From Pseudomonas sp. Seg1 (GTDB taxonomy: Bacteria > Pseudomonadota > Gammaproteobacteria > Pseudomonadales > Pseudomonadaceae): a stretch of 64,000 nt of DNA. Under the pieces are notes generated by a model. That model was not told where the DNA came from, ran no database searches, and saw only the letters and a list, made by a program, of their open reading frames with translations. The stretch is taken from positions 1,490,001 to 1,554,000 of the forward strand of contig NZ_AP021903.1 of the NCBI RefSeq assembly GCF_018326005.1, read 5' to 3'. The position numbers and the translations under genes are program-made. Shown here piece after piece: positions 34,965-44,644 of the stretch; within the stretch, counting starts at the first letter, position 1, and each line of letters opens with the position of its first letter.

Positions 34965-37137
34965 CCGTGTGTGAATGTTTGCGCTGATTGATTTCTTCCA
35001 GCACCGGACGCAGTTCGTCCAGCGGCACCGGGCGGCTGAGCAGGTAACCCTGAATGAAATCGCAGCCCGAACGCTCGAGGAACTCGTATTGCTCCAGGCT
35101 TTCCACGCCTTCGGTGACCACCTGCAAATGCAGGGTGTGCGCCATGACGATGATCGCCTGGACGATCTCCATGTCGGCCGTGGCTTTGGGAATGTCGAGG
35201 ATGAACGAGCGGTCGATTTTCAGGGTGTTGAGCGGCAGTCGCTTGAGGTAGGCCAGCGACGAGTAGCCGGTGCCGAAGTCATCGATCGACAGCGACACAC
35301 CGAGGGCGCGGATCTGGCGCAACAGCACCAGGGTGTTGGCGATGTTGCCCATCAGCGCATTCTCGGTGACTTCCAGCTCCAGCCGTTCCGGCGCCACCCC
35401 AGCGGTGCGCAGCGCACTTTCGATTTCGTCCGCCAGTTCTTCCCGGGCGAGGTTCAGCGGTGAACAGTTCCAGGCGATTTTCAGTTCTTCGCAGCCATGG
35501 CGCGACAGTTCACCCAGATCCTTGCAGGCGCGGCGCAGGACCCAATTGTCCAGTTCGGCGATCAGGCCATTGTTTTCGGCGATGCTGATAAAGCGGTCCG
35601 GGGTCAGCAGGCCGTGGACCGGATGCTGCCAGCGGATCAACGCTTCGAGCTTGGTAACCCGGCCGGTTTTCAGTTCGAAGATCGGTTGGTAATAAAGCAT
35701 CAGGCCGTTTTCTTCGCGCAGGGCGTGGCGCAGTTCTTCCTCCAGTTGCAGCTCGAAGCTGGCGCGGGTCTTCAGGTTGGAGCTGAAAAAGTGCAAGCCG
35801 TTGCGTCCCGCGCCTTTGGACTGATACAACGCCAGATCTGCGTGCTTGAGCAACTCCTCGCAGGTGGTCCCGTCTTCTGGATAGAGGCTGATGCCGATGC
35901 TGGTGGTCATCACCATCCGGCGTCCGGCGAGTTCGATCGGCTCTTTCATTTTCTGCATGATCCGTTGCGCCATGCCGCGCGCCTCTTCACGGTCATTCAG
36001 ACCGATCAGGATGCAAAACTCATCCCCCCCGAAACGCGCGACCACGTCTTCATGGCTGCGCACCGAGCCTTTGATGTGATTGGCGATGACCTTGAGCAAG
36101 GCGTCGCCGGCGTCATGGCCGAGGCTGTCGTTGATCCGCTTGAAGTGGTCGATGTCGAGAAACATCACCGCGAGCATGCCGCCTTCGGTGGCTTTCTGGC
36201 TGAGCTTCTCGGCGAAGATCTGGTTGAAGCCACGACGGTTGATCAGGTTGGTCAGGGCGTCGTAGTTGGCCACTTGTTGCAGCGACATGCGCGCCTGATC
36301 GAGTTGGCTGAGCAGCGCGTTCACTCGGCGCAGGTCGTGCTCCTTGTTCTGCAACTTCTTGTCGGCCAGTGCTGCGCTGATCGCGCTACCGAGGATCAAC
36401 AGAATGATCAGCGCCACCGTCAGGCCCAGTTGCAAGTGACTGCTTTCCGCCGAAAGGCTCGGCACACTACCCTCGGGCAACACCAGACGTAACGCCGCCA
36501 TCCCGGTGAAGTGCATGCTGAAAATGCCCGCGCCAAGGATCAGTGCCGCGGCGTACTTGAGCATCTGATGAGCGATGCCGCTGCCTTCACGCAAGTAACC
36601 CGCGACCCACAAGGCCGCGAAACTGGCGACGATGGCAATCACGATCGACAGGCCGAACAATAAGGGCTGGTAATAAGCCGTGGCGACCGAGTGCATCGCC
36701 GCCATGCCGACGTAGTGCATACCGGCAATGCCCAAGCCGATGACGATGGCGGTTTTCAGGTAATGCATCAGGCTGGGTTGCGCCTCGCTCAGCGTGTGCA
36801 TGGCCAGCCACGAAGCGAGCAGGGCAATCAGCAGGGAAAACAGGGTGATCGGCAAGTCGTACTGAATGTCGATCGGCGCCTGAAAGGCGAGCATGCCGAT
36901 GAAGTGCATGGCCCAGATGCCGCCGGCCAGGCAGGTCGCGCCGATCCAGCGCCACAGTCGTTGTGAGCCGGGGTCTTCAGCGTGGCCGACGCGTTCGGCC
37001 ATGTCGAGGGTAGCGAAACTCGCAGCGCAGGCGACCAGATAGGCCACCAGCACCAGTAAAGGGTTGTGTGTGCAATCGAGAATGACCTGCCCGCTCTCCG
37101 GCAGCTCGGTAACAAACTGCAAACCAAGCCACTCCAT
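34855..37137 (-). CDS. MHYT-GGDEF-EAL membrane protein, MucR type
   Basis: 760 residues. About seven N-terminal membrane helices with three MHYT-type motifs (MHFIGM at 77, MHYVGM at 140, MHFTGM at 208), which are expected to bind copper or sense O2/NO. GGDEF domain at about 290-455 with the intact GGDEF at 370-374; the upstream Arg of the RxxD inhibitory site is replaced (SHED at 361-364). EAL domain at about 465-715 with EAL at 498-500. The plan is that of P. aeruginosa MucR, which controls alginate and biofilm by local c-di-GMP. Its last 36 codons overlap the preceding gene on the other strand. Confidence 0.9.
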   Translation of the reverse strand: MEWLGLQFVTELPESGQVILDCTHNPLLVLVAYLVACAASFATLDMAERVGHAEDPGSQRLWRWIGATCLAGGIWAMHFIGMLAFQAPIDIQYDLPITLFSLLIALLASWLAMHTLSEAQPSLMHYLKTAIVIGLGIAGMHYVGMAAMHSVATAYYQPLLFGLSIVIAIVASFAALWVAGYLREGSGIAHQMLKYAAALILGAGIFSMHFTGMAALRLVLPEGSVPSLSAESSHLQLGLTVALIILLILGSAISAALADKKLQNKEHDLRRVNALLSQLDQARMSLQQVANYDALTNLINRRGFNQIFAEKLSQKATEGGMLAVMFLDIDHFKRINDSLGHDAGDALLKVIANHIKGSVRSHEDVVARFGGDEFCILIGLNDREEARGMAQRIMQKMKEPIELAGRRMVMTTSIGISLYPEDGTTCEELLKHADLALYQSKGAGRNGLHFFSSNLKTRASFELQLEEELRHALREENGLMLYYQPIFELKTGRVTKLEALIRWQHPVHGLLTPDRFISIAENNGLIAELDNWVLRRACKDLGELSRHGCEELKIAWNCSPLNLAREELADEIESALRTAGVAPERLELEVTENALMGNIANTLVLLRQIRALGVSLSIDDFGTGYSSLAYLKRLPLNTLKIDRSFILDIPKATADMEIVQAIIVMAHTLHLQVVTEGVESLEQYEFLERSGCDFIQGYLLSRPVPLDELRPVLEEINQRKHSHTVNPLILARGTFAPVSLDPAPKSLAPHAGASVVRPIR

Positions 37138-37285
37138 AGCATGCCCCGTCTCTGAAGTCGTCCTTACTGCGTCGTCAACGCAGGCGAATGTCTGGAGTAT
37201 AGAGGCGGTTTTCGCGATGCAAGCCGTGGTAGCACATTGATGCCAATGATTTCGGCATTAGCCTCATAGCCATTGGCGCTAAAGG

Positions 37286-37654
37286 TCAGGCGCTCTTGTC
37301 GAAAGGGATCTCGGCCCAGTCGGGTTGCAGGGGTGGCAGGCCGAAGCGCGCGCGGGCCTTGTCGCAGTCGACGTTCTGTTCGCCGTTTTCCCACGACGAT
37401 TCGAATTCACGGCAGGGGCTGGCGCGCTGCTCATAAATCGAGCACTGCACGTTGCTGCCCACCTCACCGACCAATGCCGTGCAGCGCGGCGATTTGCAGT
37501 CGGTGCCGTTCATCGCCACCCGACTCGGGCTGATTTGCGTCACCAGTTCATCGGGCACCGTACCGCCGGAGGATGAGCACTCACCCCAGAAAAAAGACAC
37601 GCGAAAATGGGAACAGCAGGCACCGCAATTCAGACACGGACTGACTTCGGACAT
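37286..37654 (-). CDS. YkgJ-type cysteine cluster protein
   Basis: 122 residues from the ATG at 37654; an in-frame extension to 37723 is possible. Nine Cys, beginning with CLNCGACCSHF, the conserved YkgJ motif (Cx2Cx2CC), which is thought to bind zinc or an iron-sulphur cluster. Later Cys occur in CSSS, CKSPRC, CSIYE, SPCREF and VDCDKA. Function unknown; common across proteobacteria. Stands alone. Confidence 0.88.
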   Translation of the reverse strand: MSEVSPCLNCGACCSHFRVSFFWGECSSSGGTVPDELVTQISPSRVAMNGTDCKSPRCTALVGEVGSNVQCSIYEQRASPCREFESSWENGEQNVDCDKARARFGLPPLQPDWAEIPFDKSA

Positions 37655-37956
37655 GGGGGCGGGTATCAAAGGGATTGATCGGGAGATCCGGACGGATCCG
37701 GCGGCCATTCTAGGCTTCGCCACGAACTTGGGAAGGGGGGCGCGAAACTATTTTTTTGTGGCAAGGTTTTGCCGCGAAAGCCCCGGTTTTCGGGGGACTT
37801 CAGCGTTATCAAGGGCTTACGTTTCGTTACAGGGCCATGGCCCGATATCAGGCAGACGAATGATCACAGACAGCCTCTGCCGGCCTGACTAGATTGCAGG
37901 TTCCGGGCTCGGATGCGTCGGCAGTGAAGCCCTAATAACAATAAAGAGACGGACCC
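37655..37956. other. Intergenic region before the MFS gene
   Basis: 302 bp without a supported gene. It holds the divergent promoter zone of the YkgJ gene and of the MFS transporter; I see no recognisable operator or RNA. Confidence 0.5.
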
Positions 37957-39306
37957 ATGCAGAACTCGACCCAAGCGGCGAATGCCTGGCGCATTCTGTT
38001 CCTGCTGTTCCTCGCCAACCTGTTCAATTTCTTCGACCGCACCATCCCGGCGATCATCATCGAACCGATTCGCATGGAATGGCACCTCAGCGACTTTCAG
38101 CTAGGGATCGTCGGCACCGCGTTCACCATTGTTTATGCGATTGCCGGCCTGCCGCTCGGGCGCATGGCCGACACCGGCTCACGCAGCAAACTGATGGGCT
38201 GGGGCCTGGCGACGTGGAGTGCGCTGACCGCGGTCAACGGTCTGGTCGGCAGTTTCTGGAGCTTTTTGCTCGTGCGCATGGGCATCGGTATTGGCGAGGC
38301 CAGTTACGCACCGGCCGCCAATTCGTTGATCGGCGATCTGTTTCCGGCCCACCGTCGGGCGCGGGCCATGGGTATTTTCATGCTTGGTCTGCCGTTGGGG
38401 CTGCTGCTGGCGTTCTTCACCATTGGCTGGATGGTCAAGGCATTCGACAGCTGGCGCGCGCCGTTCTTCATCGCCGCCGTACCGGGGCTGCTCCTCGCGA
38501 TCTTCATGTTTTTCATCAAGGAGCCAAAACGCGGCGCAGCGGAAACCGTGCAGGTCTCGCAAGAGAAAGTCGACAAACCGATCCGCCGGATCCTCGCCGT
38601 GCCGACCTTCCTGTGGCTGGTGATGGCCGGGCTGTGCTTTAACTTCGCCACCTATGCCTGCAACTCGTTTCTGGTGCCGATGCTGCAACGCTATTTCCTC
38701 ATGCCGTTGCAGGAAGCGGCGGTGGCGACCGGGTTGATCGTCGGCGTGACCGGGCTGATCGGCCTGACCCTCGGTGGCTGGATCGCTGACAAGATTCACC
38801 AGCGCGTGGCCAACGGGCGACTGCTGTTTGCGGCGTTCAGTCTGATTATTTCGACGCTGTGCACGGCTTGGGCGTTGCATGCCGGGCGCATCGAGATTGG
38901 TGTGTTTGTCGCGCTGTTCAGCGTCGGTTGGCTGTTTGCCTATAACTTCTATACCTGCGTGTACACGGCGATTCAGGACGTGGTCGAACCGCGCCTGCGG
39001 GCGACAGCGATGGCGTTGTTCTTTGCCGGGTTGTATCTGCTGGGCGGTGGATTGGGGCCGGTGGTGGTTGGCGGGCTGTCGGATCACTTTGCCAAATCGG
39101 CGATGATTTCAGCGGGGGCGGAGCAGATGACCGAAGCCTTTAAAGCTGTCGGCCTGCATGATGCGATGTACCTGATCCCGGTGGCGCTGTTCCTGACCAT
39201 GGTGTTTCTGTTTCTGGCGGCGCGGTGTTTTGTGCGGGATGCGCAGCGGATGAAGGAGGGCTTGGTGGCGGTGGTTGAGCCCGACATTGCTGCTGCGACT
39301 GCATAA
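37957..39306 (+). CDS. MFS transporter, spinster-like
   Basis: 449 residues with twelve predicted helices. The first-half motif GRMADTGSRSKLMGWGLATWS and RMGIGIGEASYAPAANSLIGDLFPAHRRARAMG identify the major facilitator fold; the pattern NLFNFFDRTIPAIIIEPIRMEW at the N-terminus is that of the Spinster/NMT-like anion-cation symporters. Substrate unknown. It has no neighbour that gives a clue. Confidence 0.9.
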   Translation: MQNSTQAANAWRILFLLFLANLFNFFDRTIPAIIIEPIRMEWHLSDFQLGIVGTAFTIVYAIAGLPLGRMADTGSRSKLMGWGLATWSALTAVNGLVGSFWSFLLVRMGIGIGEASYAPAANSLIGDLFPAHRRARAMGIFMLGLPLGLLLAFFTIGWMVKAFDSWRAPFFIAAVPGLLLAIFMFFIKEPKRGAAETVQVSQEKVDKPIRRILAVPTFLWLVMAGLCFNFATYACNSFLVPMLQRYFLMPLQEAAVATGLIVGVTGLIGLTLGGWIADKIHQRVANGRLLFAAFSLIISTLCTAWALHAGRIEIGVFVALFSVGWLFAYNFYTCVYTAIQDVVEPRLRATAMALFFAGLYLLGGGLGPVVVGGLSDHFAKSAMISAGAEQMTEAFKAVGLHDAMYLIPVALFLTMVFLFLAARCFVRDAQRMKEGLVAVVEPDIAAATA

Positions 39307-39311
39307 CCGCT

Positions 39312-39387
39312 ATCGCTGGCAAGCCAGCTCCCACAGGGATTGTGTTCACGCAGGAGATCCAATGTGGGAGCTGGCTTGCCAGCGATG
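39312..39387. repeat. REP pair (GTGGGAGCTGG family)
   Basis: TATCGCTGGCAAGCCAGCTC and the inverse GTGGGAGCTGGCTTGCCAGC, about 25 bp apart, between the MFS gene and rapA. Confidence 0.92.
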
Positions 39388-39426
39388 AGGCCATCAGCAT
39401 CAGCTAATAAATAACAGGCAAACAAA

Positions 39427-39455
39427 AAGGCCCGCATCACTGCGGGCCTTGTTGT
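39427..39455. terminator. Bidirectional terminator between MFS gene and rapA
   Basis: AAGGCCCGCA-TCAC-TGCGGGCCTT followed by TTGTTTT, and preceded by A-run. Confidence 0.9.
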
Positions 39456-39478
39456 TTTCAGCGCTGGAGCAGGGCGGT

Positions 39479-42325
39479 TTAGCCCGCTACCAACACCCGA
39501 ATCGCTTCCAGTCGCAAAGCAGCCTTGTCCAGCATCGCCAGACCTTGCTCACGCTGTTCACGCAACGCCACCAGTTCGCTGTCACGCACGGTCGGGTTGA
39601 CCGCTTGCAACGCGGTCAGGCGCGCCAGTTCTTCGTCGGTGTCGGCCGCCAGACGGCGGCGAGCCTCGGCCACGCGCTCGGCGTGACGCGGGGTGATCTT
39701 GTCTTCACCGGCGTTGATCCGGGGCGTCAGCTGATCGCGCTGGGCCTGAATGAACTTGTTGGCGCTGGCACGCGGGACGCTTTCCAGTTGATCGTTGAGG
39801 GTTTCGAACGAGACGCGGGCCGACAGATCGTTGCCGTTGGCGTCGAGCAGGCAGCGCAGCGCTGCCGGCGGCAGGTAACGGCCCAGTTGCAGCGAGCGCG
39901 GGGCAACCACTTCGCTGACGTAGAGCAGTTCCAGCAGAACGGTGCCCGGTTTCAGCGCCTTGTTCTTGATCAGCGCGACGGCGGTGTTGCCCATCGAGCC
40001 GGACAGCACCAGATCCATGCCGCCCTGCACCATCGGGTGTTCCCAGGTGATGAACTGCATGTCTTCGCGCGACAGCGCCTGGTTGCGGTCGTAGGTGATG
40101 GTCACGCCTTCGTCGTCGCCCAGCGGGAAACTGGCGTCGAGCATCTTCTCGCTCGGCTTGAGGATCAGGGCATTTTCCGAATGGTCTTCGCTGTCGATGC
40201 CGAACGCATCGAACAGGGTTTCCATGTAGATCGGCAGGGCGAACTGATCGTCTTGCTCAAGGATGTCCTCGACCAACTGATCGCCTTCACCCGAACCGCC
40301 GGAGTTGAGCTCCAGCAGACGGTCGCGACCGGTGTGCAGCTCCTCTTCCAGACGCTCGCGCTCGGTGCGCGCCTCGTCGATCAGCGCTTGCCACTCGCCG
40401 TCGTCGGCTTCTTCGAGCAGCGGCAGCAGGCGTGGGCCGAACTGGTGCTGCAAGGCGTTGCCGGTCGGGCAGGTGTTGAGGAACGCGTTCAGCGCTTCGT
40501 GGTACCACTGGAACAGACGCTCTTGCGGGCTGGTTTCCAGGTACGGCACGTGCAGTTCGATGATGTGTTTCTGGCCGATCCGGTCGAGACGACCGATACG
40601 CTGCTCGAGCAGGTCCGGATGCGACGGCAGATCGAACAGCACCAGGTGGTGAGCGAACTGGAAGTTGCGACCTTCACTGCCGATTTCCGAGCAGATCAGC
40701 ACTTGCGCGCCAAATTCTTCGTCGGCGAAGTAGGCGGCGGCGCGGTCACGCTCAAGGATGTTCATGCCTTCGTGGAACACTGTGGCCGGGATGCCGGAGC
40801 GCACGCGCAGGGCGTCTTCCAGGTCCATCGCGGTTTCGGCGTGGGCGCAGATCACCAGCACTTTGGTGCGCTTGAGCATTTTCAGCTGATCGATCAGCCA
40901 CTCGACACGCGGGTCGAATTTCCACCAGCGCTCTTCTTCGCTGGCGTCCGGCTGGGCCTGGAAGCTGACTTCCGGGTACAGCTCGGCGTGTTCGCCCAGC
41001 GGCAGTTCCAGATATTCGTCAGGGCACGGCAGCGGATACGGGTGCAGTTTGCGCTCCGGGAAGCCCTGCACTGCGGCGCGGGTGTTACGGAACAGCACGC
41101 GGCCGGTGCCGTGGCGGTCAAGCAGTTCACGCACGAGACGGGCGCTGGCTTCGGTGTCGCCATCGTTGACCGCGGTCAGCAGGGCTTCGCCTTCGTTGCC
41201 GAGAAAACCGTGGATGGTCTTGTGCGCTTCAGGCGACAGGCGACCCTTGTCCAGCAGCTCCTGAACGGCTTCGGCCACCGGGCGATAATTTTCGCTCTCG
41301 GCGCGGAAGGCGGCCAGGTCATGGAAACGGTTTGGATCAAGCAGGCGCAGACGGGCGAAGTGGCTGTCCTGACCGAGTTGTTCCGGCGTGGCGGTGAGCA
41401 GCAGCACGCCCGGAATGGTTTCAGCCAGTTGCTCGACCAGGGTGTATTCCGGGCTGGCCTTGTCTTCGTGCCAGACCAGGTGGTGGGCTTCGTCGACTAC
41501 CAGCAGATCCCAACCGGCGGCGAACAGTGCGTCTTGCGCCTTTTCGTCGTCGACCAGCCATTCCAGCGCTACCAGCGCCAGTTGGGTATCTTCGAACGGG
41601 TTGCTGGCATCGCTTTCGATGAAGCGTTCTTCGTCGAACAGCGCGACCTGCAGGTTGAAGCGGCGGCGCATTTCGACCAGCCACTGGTGCTGAAGGTTTT
41701 CCGGCACCAGGATCAGCACGCGGTTGGCGCGACCGGAGAGCAGTTGGCGATGGATCACCAGACCGGCTTCGATGGTTTTACCCAGACCCACTTCGTCCGC
41801 CAGCAATACGCGCGGCGCGATTCGGTCAGCGACTTCACGGGCAATGTGCAACTGGTGCGCGATCGGCTGCGCACGCACGCCGCCCAGGCCCCAGAGCGAA
41901 GATTGCAACTGGCGGCTGGTGTGTTCGAGGGTGTTGTAGCGCAGCGAGAACCACGCCAACGGGTCGATCTGCCCGGCGAACAGACGGTCGCTGGCCAGAC
42001 GGAACTGAATGAAGTTCGACAGCTGGGTTTCCGGCAGGGTAACGGCTTCGTTCTGCGCGTTGAGGCCGTGATAGACCATCAGACCGTCGACGTCGTCGAC
42101 TTGCTGGACGGTCATCTTCCAGCCTTCGAAGTGGGTAATGCTGTCACCCGGCGAGAATCGCACGCGAGTGAGGGGCGCATTCCGTAGCGCGTACTGGCGG
42201 GTTTCGCCAGTGGCCGGGTAAAGCACGGTCAACAAGCGGCCGTCCTGTGCCAGAACGGTGCCTAAACCAAGCTCTGCTTCGCTGTCACTGATCCAGCGTT
42301 GCCCCGGTTGATACTGCTGCGCCAT
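39479..42325 (-). CDS. rapA: RNA polymerase-associated protein RapA
   Basis: 948 residues (E. coli 968). SWI2/SNF2-type ATPase bound to RNA polymerase that recycles it after transcription. N-terminal Tudor-like domains (about 1-105), then the helicase core with [12 protein letters not shown] (Walker A, near residue 175), [16 protein letters not shown] and the C-terminal [19 protein letters not shown] and [11 protein letters not shown]. The C-terminal region is typical of RapA. It is a single gene in this position, transcribed towards the MFS gene. Confidence 0.97.
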   Translation of the reverse strand: MAQQYQPGQRWISDSEAELGLGTVLAQDGRLLTVLYPATGETRQYALRNAPLTRVRFSPGDSITHFEGWKMTVQQVDDVDGLMVYHGLNAQNEAVTLPETQLSNFIQFRLASDRLFAGQIDPLAWFSLRYNTLEHTSRQLQSSLWGLGGVRAQPIAHQLHIAREVADRIAPRVLLADEVGLGKTIEAGLVIHRQLLSGRANRVLILVPENLQHQWLVEMRRRFNLQVALFDEERFIESDASNPFEDTQLALVALEWLVDDEKAQDALFAAGWDLLVVDEAHHLVWHEDKASPEYTLVEQLAETIPGVLLLTATPEQLGQDSHFARLRLLDPNRFHDLAAFRAESENYRPVAEAVQELLDKGRLSPEAHKTIHGFLGNEGEALLTAVNDGDTEASARLVRELLDRHGTGRVLFRNTRAAVQGFPERKLHPYPLPCPDEYLELPLGEHAELYPEVSFQAQPDASEEERWWKFDPRVEWLIDQLKMLKRTKVLVICAHAETAMDLEDALRVRSGIPATVFHEGMNILERDRAAAYFADEEFGAQVLICSEIGSEGRNFQFAHHLVLFDLPSHPDLLEQRIGRLDRIGQKHIIELHVPYLETSPQERLFQWYHEALNAFLNTCPTGNALQHQFGPRLLPLLEEADDGEWQALIDEARTERERLEEELHTGRDRLLELNSGGSGEGDQLVEDILEQDDQFALPIYMETLFDAFGIDSEDHSENALILKPSEKMLDASFPLGDDEGVTITYDRNQALSREDMQFITWEHPMVQGGMDLVLSGSMGNTAVALIKNKALKPGTVLLELLYVSEVVAPRSLQLGRYLPPAALRCLLDANGNDLSARVSFETLNDQLESVPRASANKFIQAQRDQLTPRINAGEDKITPRHAERVAEARRRLAADTDEELARLTALQAVNPTVRDSELVALREQREQGLAMLDKAALRLEAIRVLVAG

Positions 42326-42566
42326 GCTGCCTGACTCCCACCTTGAAAAAGCGGGCTATCTTAACGGAATGCAGGCTTCAGGGCCAAAGGATTAGGCGCA
42401 GCGGCAAGCATTTAGCTACAAGCTGCAAGTGCAGACAAAAGCAGTCATCCGTCAGTTTTCGAACGATTTGCGGCACCCGTGAGTGCCAACCCGGTCACAA
42501 GTTTGCGACCAGTGGCTCAAGCCGCCATCGCCCAAGCCGATAGCCTGCTGACAGGAGACTCTTTAT

Positions 42567-42908
42567 ATGTTGCCACCGATGCTCCCCCTGAGCGCTGTGC
42601 CGATCACTTCCCAGCAGGATCCGATCCGTCAGCGGCCGGACATTCCTCCGGTGGTGCCGGTGCAGGAAAGCTCCAACGAAAGCACGATCGATCTGCAAAA
42701 ACGCGATCCTGAAGAGGACAGACTGATGGCGCGCGAGGAACAGCGCCGTCAGCAGGAACGTGATCGCCGTCGCCGCGAAGCTGATGAAGATCCCGAAGAG
42801 CACCTCGCCGTGCCGGGTCATGAACTGAATGCCGACAACACCGTGCCGGTGGTGCCGCTGATGGAAGATCAGCCGCGTCAGGGCCTGTGGGTCGACATCG
42901 AAATCTGA
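42567..42908 (+). CDS. Conserved small charged protein
   Basis: 113 residues, MLPPMLPLSAVPITSQQDPI..., with a strongly charged Arg/Glu-rich central helix (MAREEQRRQQERDRRRREADEDPEEH) flanked by Pro-rich ends. Similar Pseudomonas proteins have been given misleading labels such as aspartate-semialdehyde dehydrogenase, but there is no such domain here. Probably cytoplasmic. It overlaps the aminotransferase gene tail to tail by 31 bases. Function unknown. Confidence 0.8.
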   Translation: MLPPMLPLSAVPITSQQDPIRQRPDIPPVVPVQESSNESTIDLQKRDPEEDRLMAREEQRRQQERDRRRREADEDPEEHLAVPGHELNADNTVPVVPLMEDQPRQGLWVDIEI

Positions 42909-44089
42909 GGCTGAGCGGCCAGTTCAGCCAGGTTTGCCAGCAACACTTCGATTTCCTCTTCTGTATTCAGATAACTCACCGCCACCCGTGCGATGCTGTC
43001 CAGCCCGCGCGCCTGCATGTCCAGCGGTGTGTAGGCGACGCCATTGGCGCCGATGTTGATGCGGCGTGCGGCCAGTGCCTGTTTGAGCGCAACACAGTCC
43101 CAACCTTGGAGCGTGAAGGCGATCAGCCCGGATTGCTGCTGCGCTGCGCCGAGATTGCGCAGGGTCAGGCCGGGAATCGCCTGCATGCGCTCACGCAGGA
43201 GGCGGCTGGATTGTTCGATGCGCCGTCGAATCGAAACCGCACCGATTCGATTGTGTTCCTCCAGTGCATTGGCCAATCCGGCCAGCAGGGCCAACGACAC
43301 TTCACTGGTCTCGAAACGCCGGGCGTCATTGCGCAAGGTGAAGCGCTGGCCGTCCCACGGCGCCGACAGCACATCGCGTTGTACCGGCAACAAACGTTGC
43401 AAAAATTGCGCGCGGACATACAGCAGCGCAGTGCCGCGTGGACCGCGCAGAAACTTGCGCCCGGCGCCCTTGAGCACATCGCATTGCAGGGCCTGAACAT
43501 CACAGGGCAACTGCCCCAATGCCTGGCCGGCGTCGATGAAATAGGGGATGCCGTGGCGCTGGGCGACCGCACCGATCTGTGCCGCCGGGTTGATCAGGCC
43601 GCCGTTGGCGGGCAGCCAGGTCAGGGCGATCAGGCGCACATGGCGATCGATCATTTGCGCCAGTGCCTGTGGATCGACGGCTCCCTTGGCGTCGCAGGGA
43701 ATCACCTCCAGTCGCGCGCCGGCCTTCACCGCTTCAGCCATGCAGGCCAGATTGCCGGCCCATTCGTGACGGCCCACCAGAATCCGCTCGCCCGGTTGCC
43801 ACGGTTCCAGCGCGTTGAACGCCTGACTCCAGGCGGCCGAGCCGCTGCTGGCAAACGCGATGTCTTCGGGTTGGGCATTGAGCAGGACAGCGGCGGCGGT
43901 TCTGGCCCTTTCCAGCACCTGACCGTCGGCCACTTCCATGGGCCCGCCGAGCGCTTCTCGTTGCAACTGTGCGATCACGGCGTCTAGGGTCGCTTGGCTC
44001 GGCAGTGAGGCACCGGCGTGGTTGAAATGGATGACGTTATTGCAACCTGGGGTTCTTGATCGCAGAAACGCGATGTCCTCAGCATTCAC
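42878..44089 (-). CDS. Class V PLP-dependent aminotransferase
   Basis: 403 residues. Fold type I enzyme of the NifS/isopenicillin N epimerase kind. Its Schiff-base Lys is in KGAGRKFLRGPRG and its PLP-binding segment is EWAGNLACMAEAVKAGARLEVI. The conserved NHAGASLPSQATLDAV at the N-terminus and ALTWLPANGGLINPAAQIG support this. The catalytic Cys of cysteine desulphurases is not seen, so desulphurase activity is unlikely. It overlaps the RidA gene by 4 bases. The substrate is unknown. Confidence 0.9.
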   Translation of the reverse strand: MNAEDIAFLRSRTPGCNNVIHFNHAGASLPSQATLDAVIAQLQREALGGPMEVADGQVLERARTAAAVLLNAQPEDIAFASSGSAAWSQAFNALEPWQPGERILVGRHEWAGNLACMAEAVKAGARLEVIPCDAKGAVDPQALAQMIDRHVRLIALTWLPANGGLINPAAQIGAVAQRHGIPYFIDAGQALGQLPCDVQALQCDVLKGAGRKFLRGPRGTALLYVRAQFLQRLLPVQRDVLSAPWDGQRFTLRNDARRFETSEVSLALLAGLANALEEHNRIGAVSIRRRIEQSSRLLRERMQAIPGLTLRNLGAAQQQSGLIAFTLQGWDCVALKQALAARRINIGANGVAYTPLDMQARGLDSIARVAVSYLNTEEEIEVLLANLAELAAQPQISMSTHRP

Positions 44090-44556
44090 GGCTGGAGCTC
44101 GAAAATCGCATCGATTTCCACCGCCACGCCACTGGGCAGGCTGGCAACACCGACCGCGGTGCGCACATGGCGACCCTTTTCGCCAAGGGCATTGACCAGC
44201 AGATTCGATGCGCCATTGGCGACCGCGCCCTGACGCTGGAAGTCAGGCGTGGCAGCAACAAACACACCGAGACGAATGATGCGCACCAGTTTGCCCAGAT
44301 CGTCCCCCAAGGCAGCGCCGAGCTGTGCGAGCAGGCCCAAAGCAGCGAGTTCGGCGGCGTTGACCCCTTCCTCTTCGGAGATTGCTTCGCCGAGTCGGCC
44401 GATGAAGGCGGGTTTGCCGTCCAGCAGTGGAATCTGCCCAGAGATAAATAGCTGGTTTTGGCTGACGACGTGATTGACGTAATTGGCGATGGGCTGGCTC
44501 GGTGCGGGCAATTGCAGGCCGAGTTGCTGGACGCGTTGGTTGAGAGAGTCGGTCAT
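44086..44556 (-). CDS. RidA-family protein (YjgF/YER057c/UK114)
   Basis: 156 residues. Contains the Rid core: NQLFISGQIPLLDGK, GLLAQLGAALGDDLGKLVRIIRLGVFV, and RTAVGVASLPSGVAVEIDAIFEL, with the conserved catalytic-site Arg. RidA proteins hydrolyse enamines/imines released by PLP enzymes; a partner encoded in the same operon as a class V aminotransferase is an expected and functionally sensible pairing. Preceded by GGAG at 8 bases from its ATG. Confidence 0.93.
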   Translation of the reverse strand: MTDSLNQRVQQLGLQLPAPSQPIANYVNHVVSQNQLFISGQIPLLDGKPAFIGRLGEAISEEEGVNAAELAALGLLAQLGAALGDDLGKLVRIIRLGVFVAATPDFQRQGAVANGASNLLVNALGEKGRHVRTAVGVASLPSGVAVEIDAIFELQP

Positions 44557-44644
44557 GGCAAGTCCTCCGGAGTGAGGGCTTCAGCATGTTGCCCCGTGGC
44601 AGGGCGGACAAACGGATAGATTTAATCCGACGTATCCAAATAAC

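Noticed and set aside
39449..42187. 912-codon plus-strand frame opposite rapA
   Set aside because: rapA has all helicase motifs on the other strand; this frame is a codon-bias artefact.
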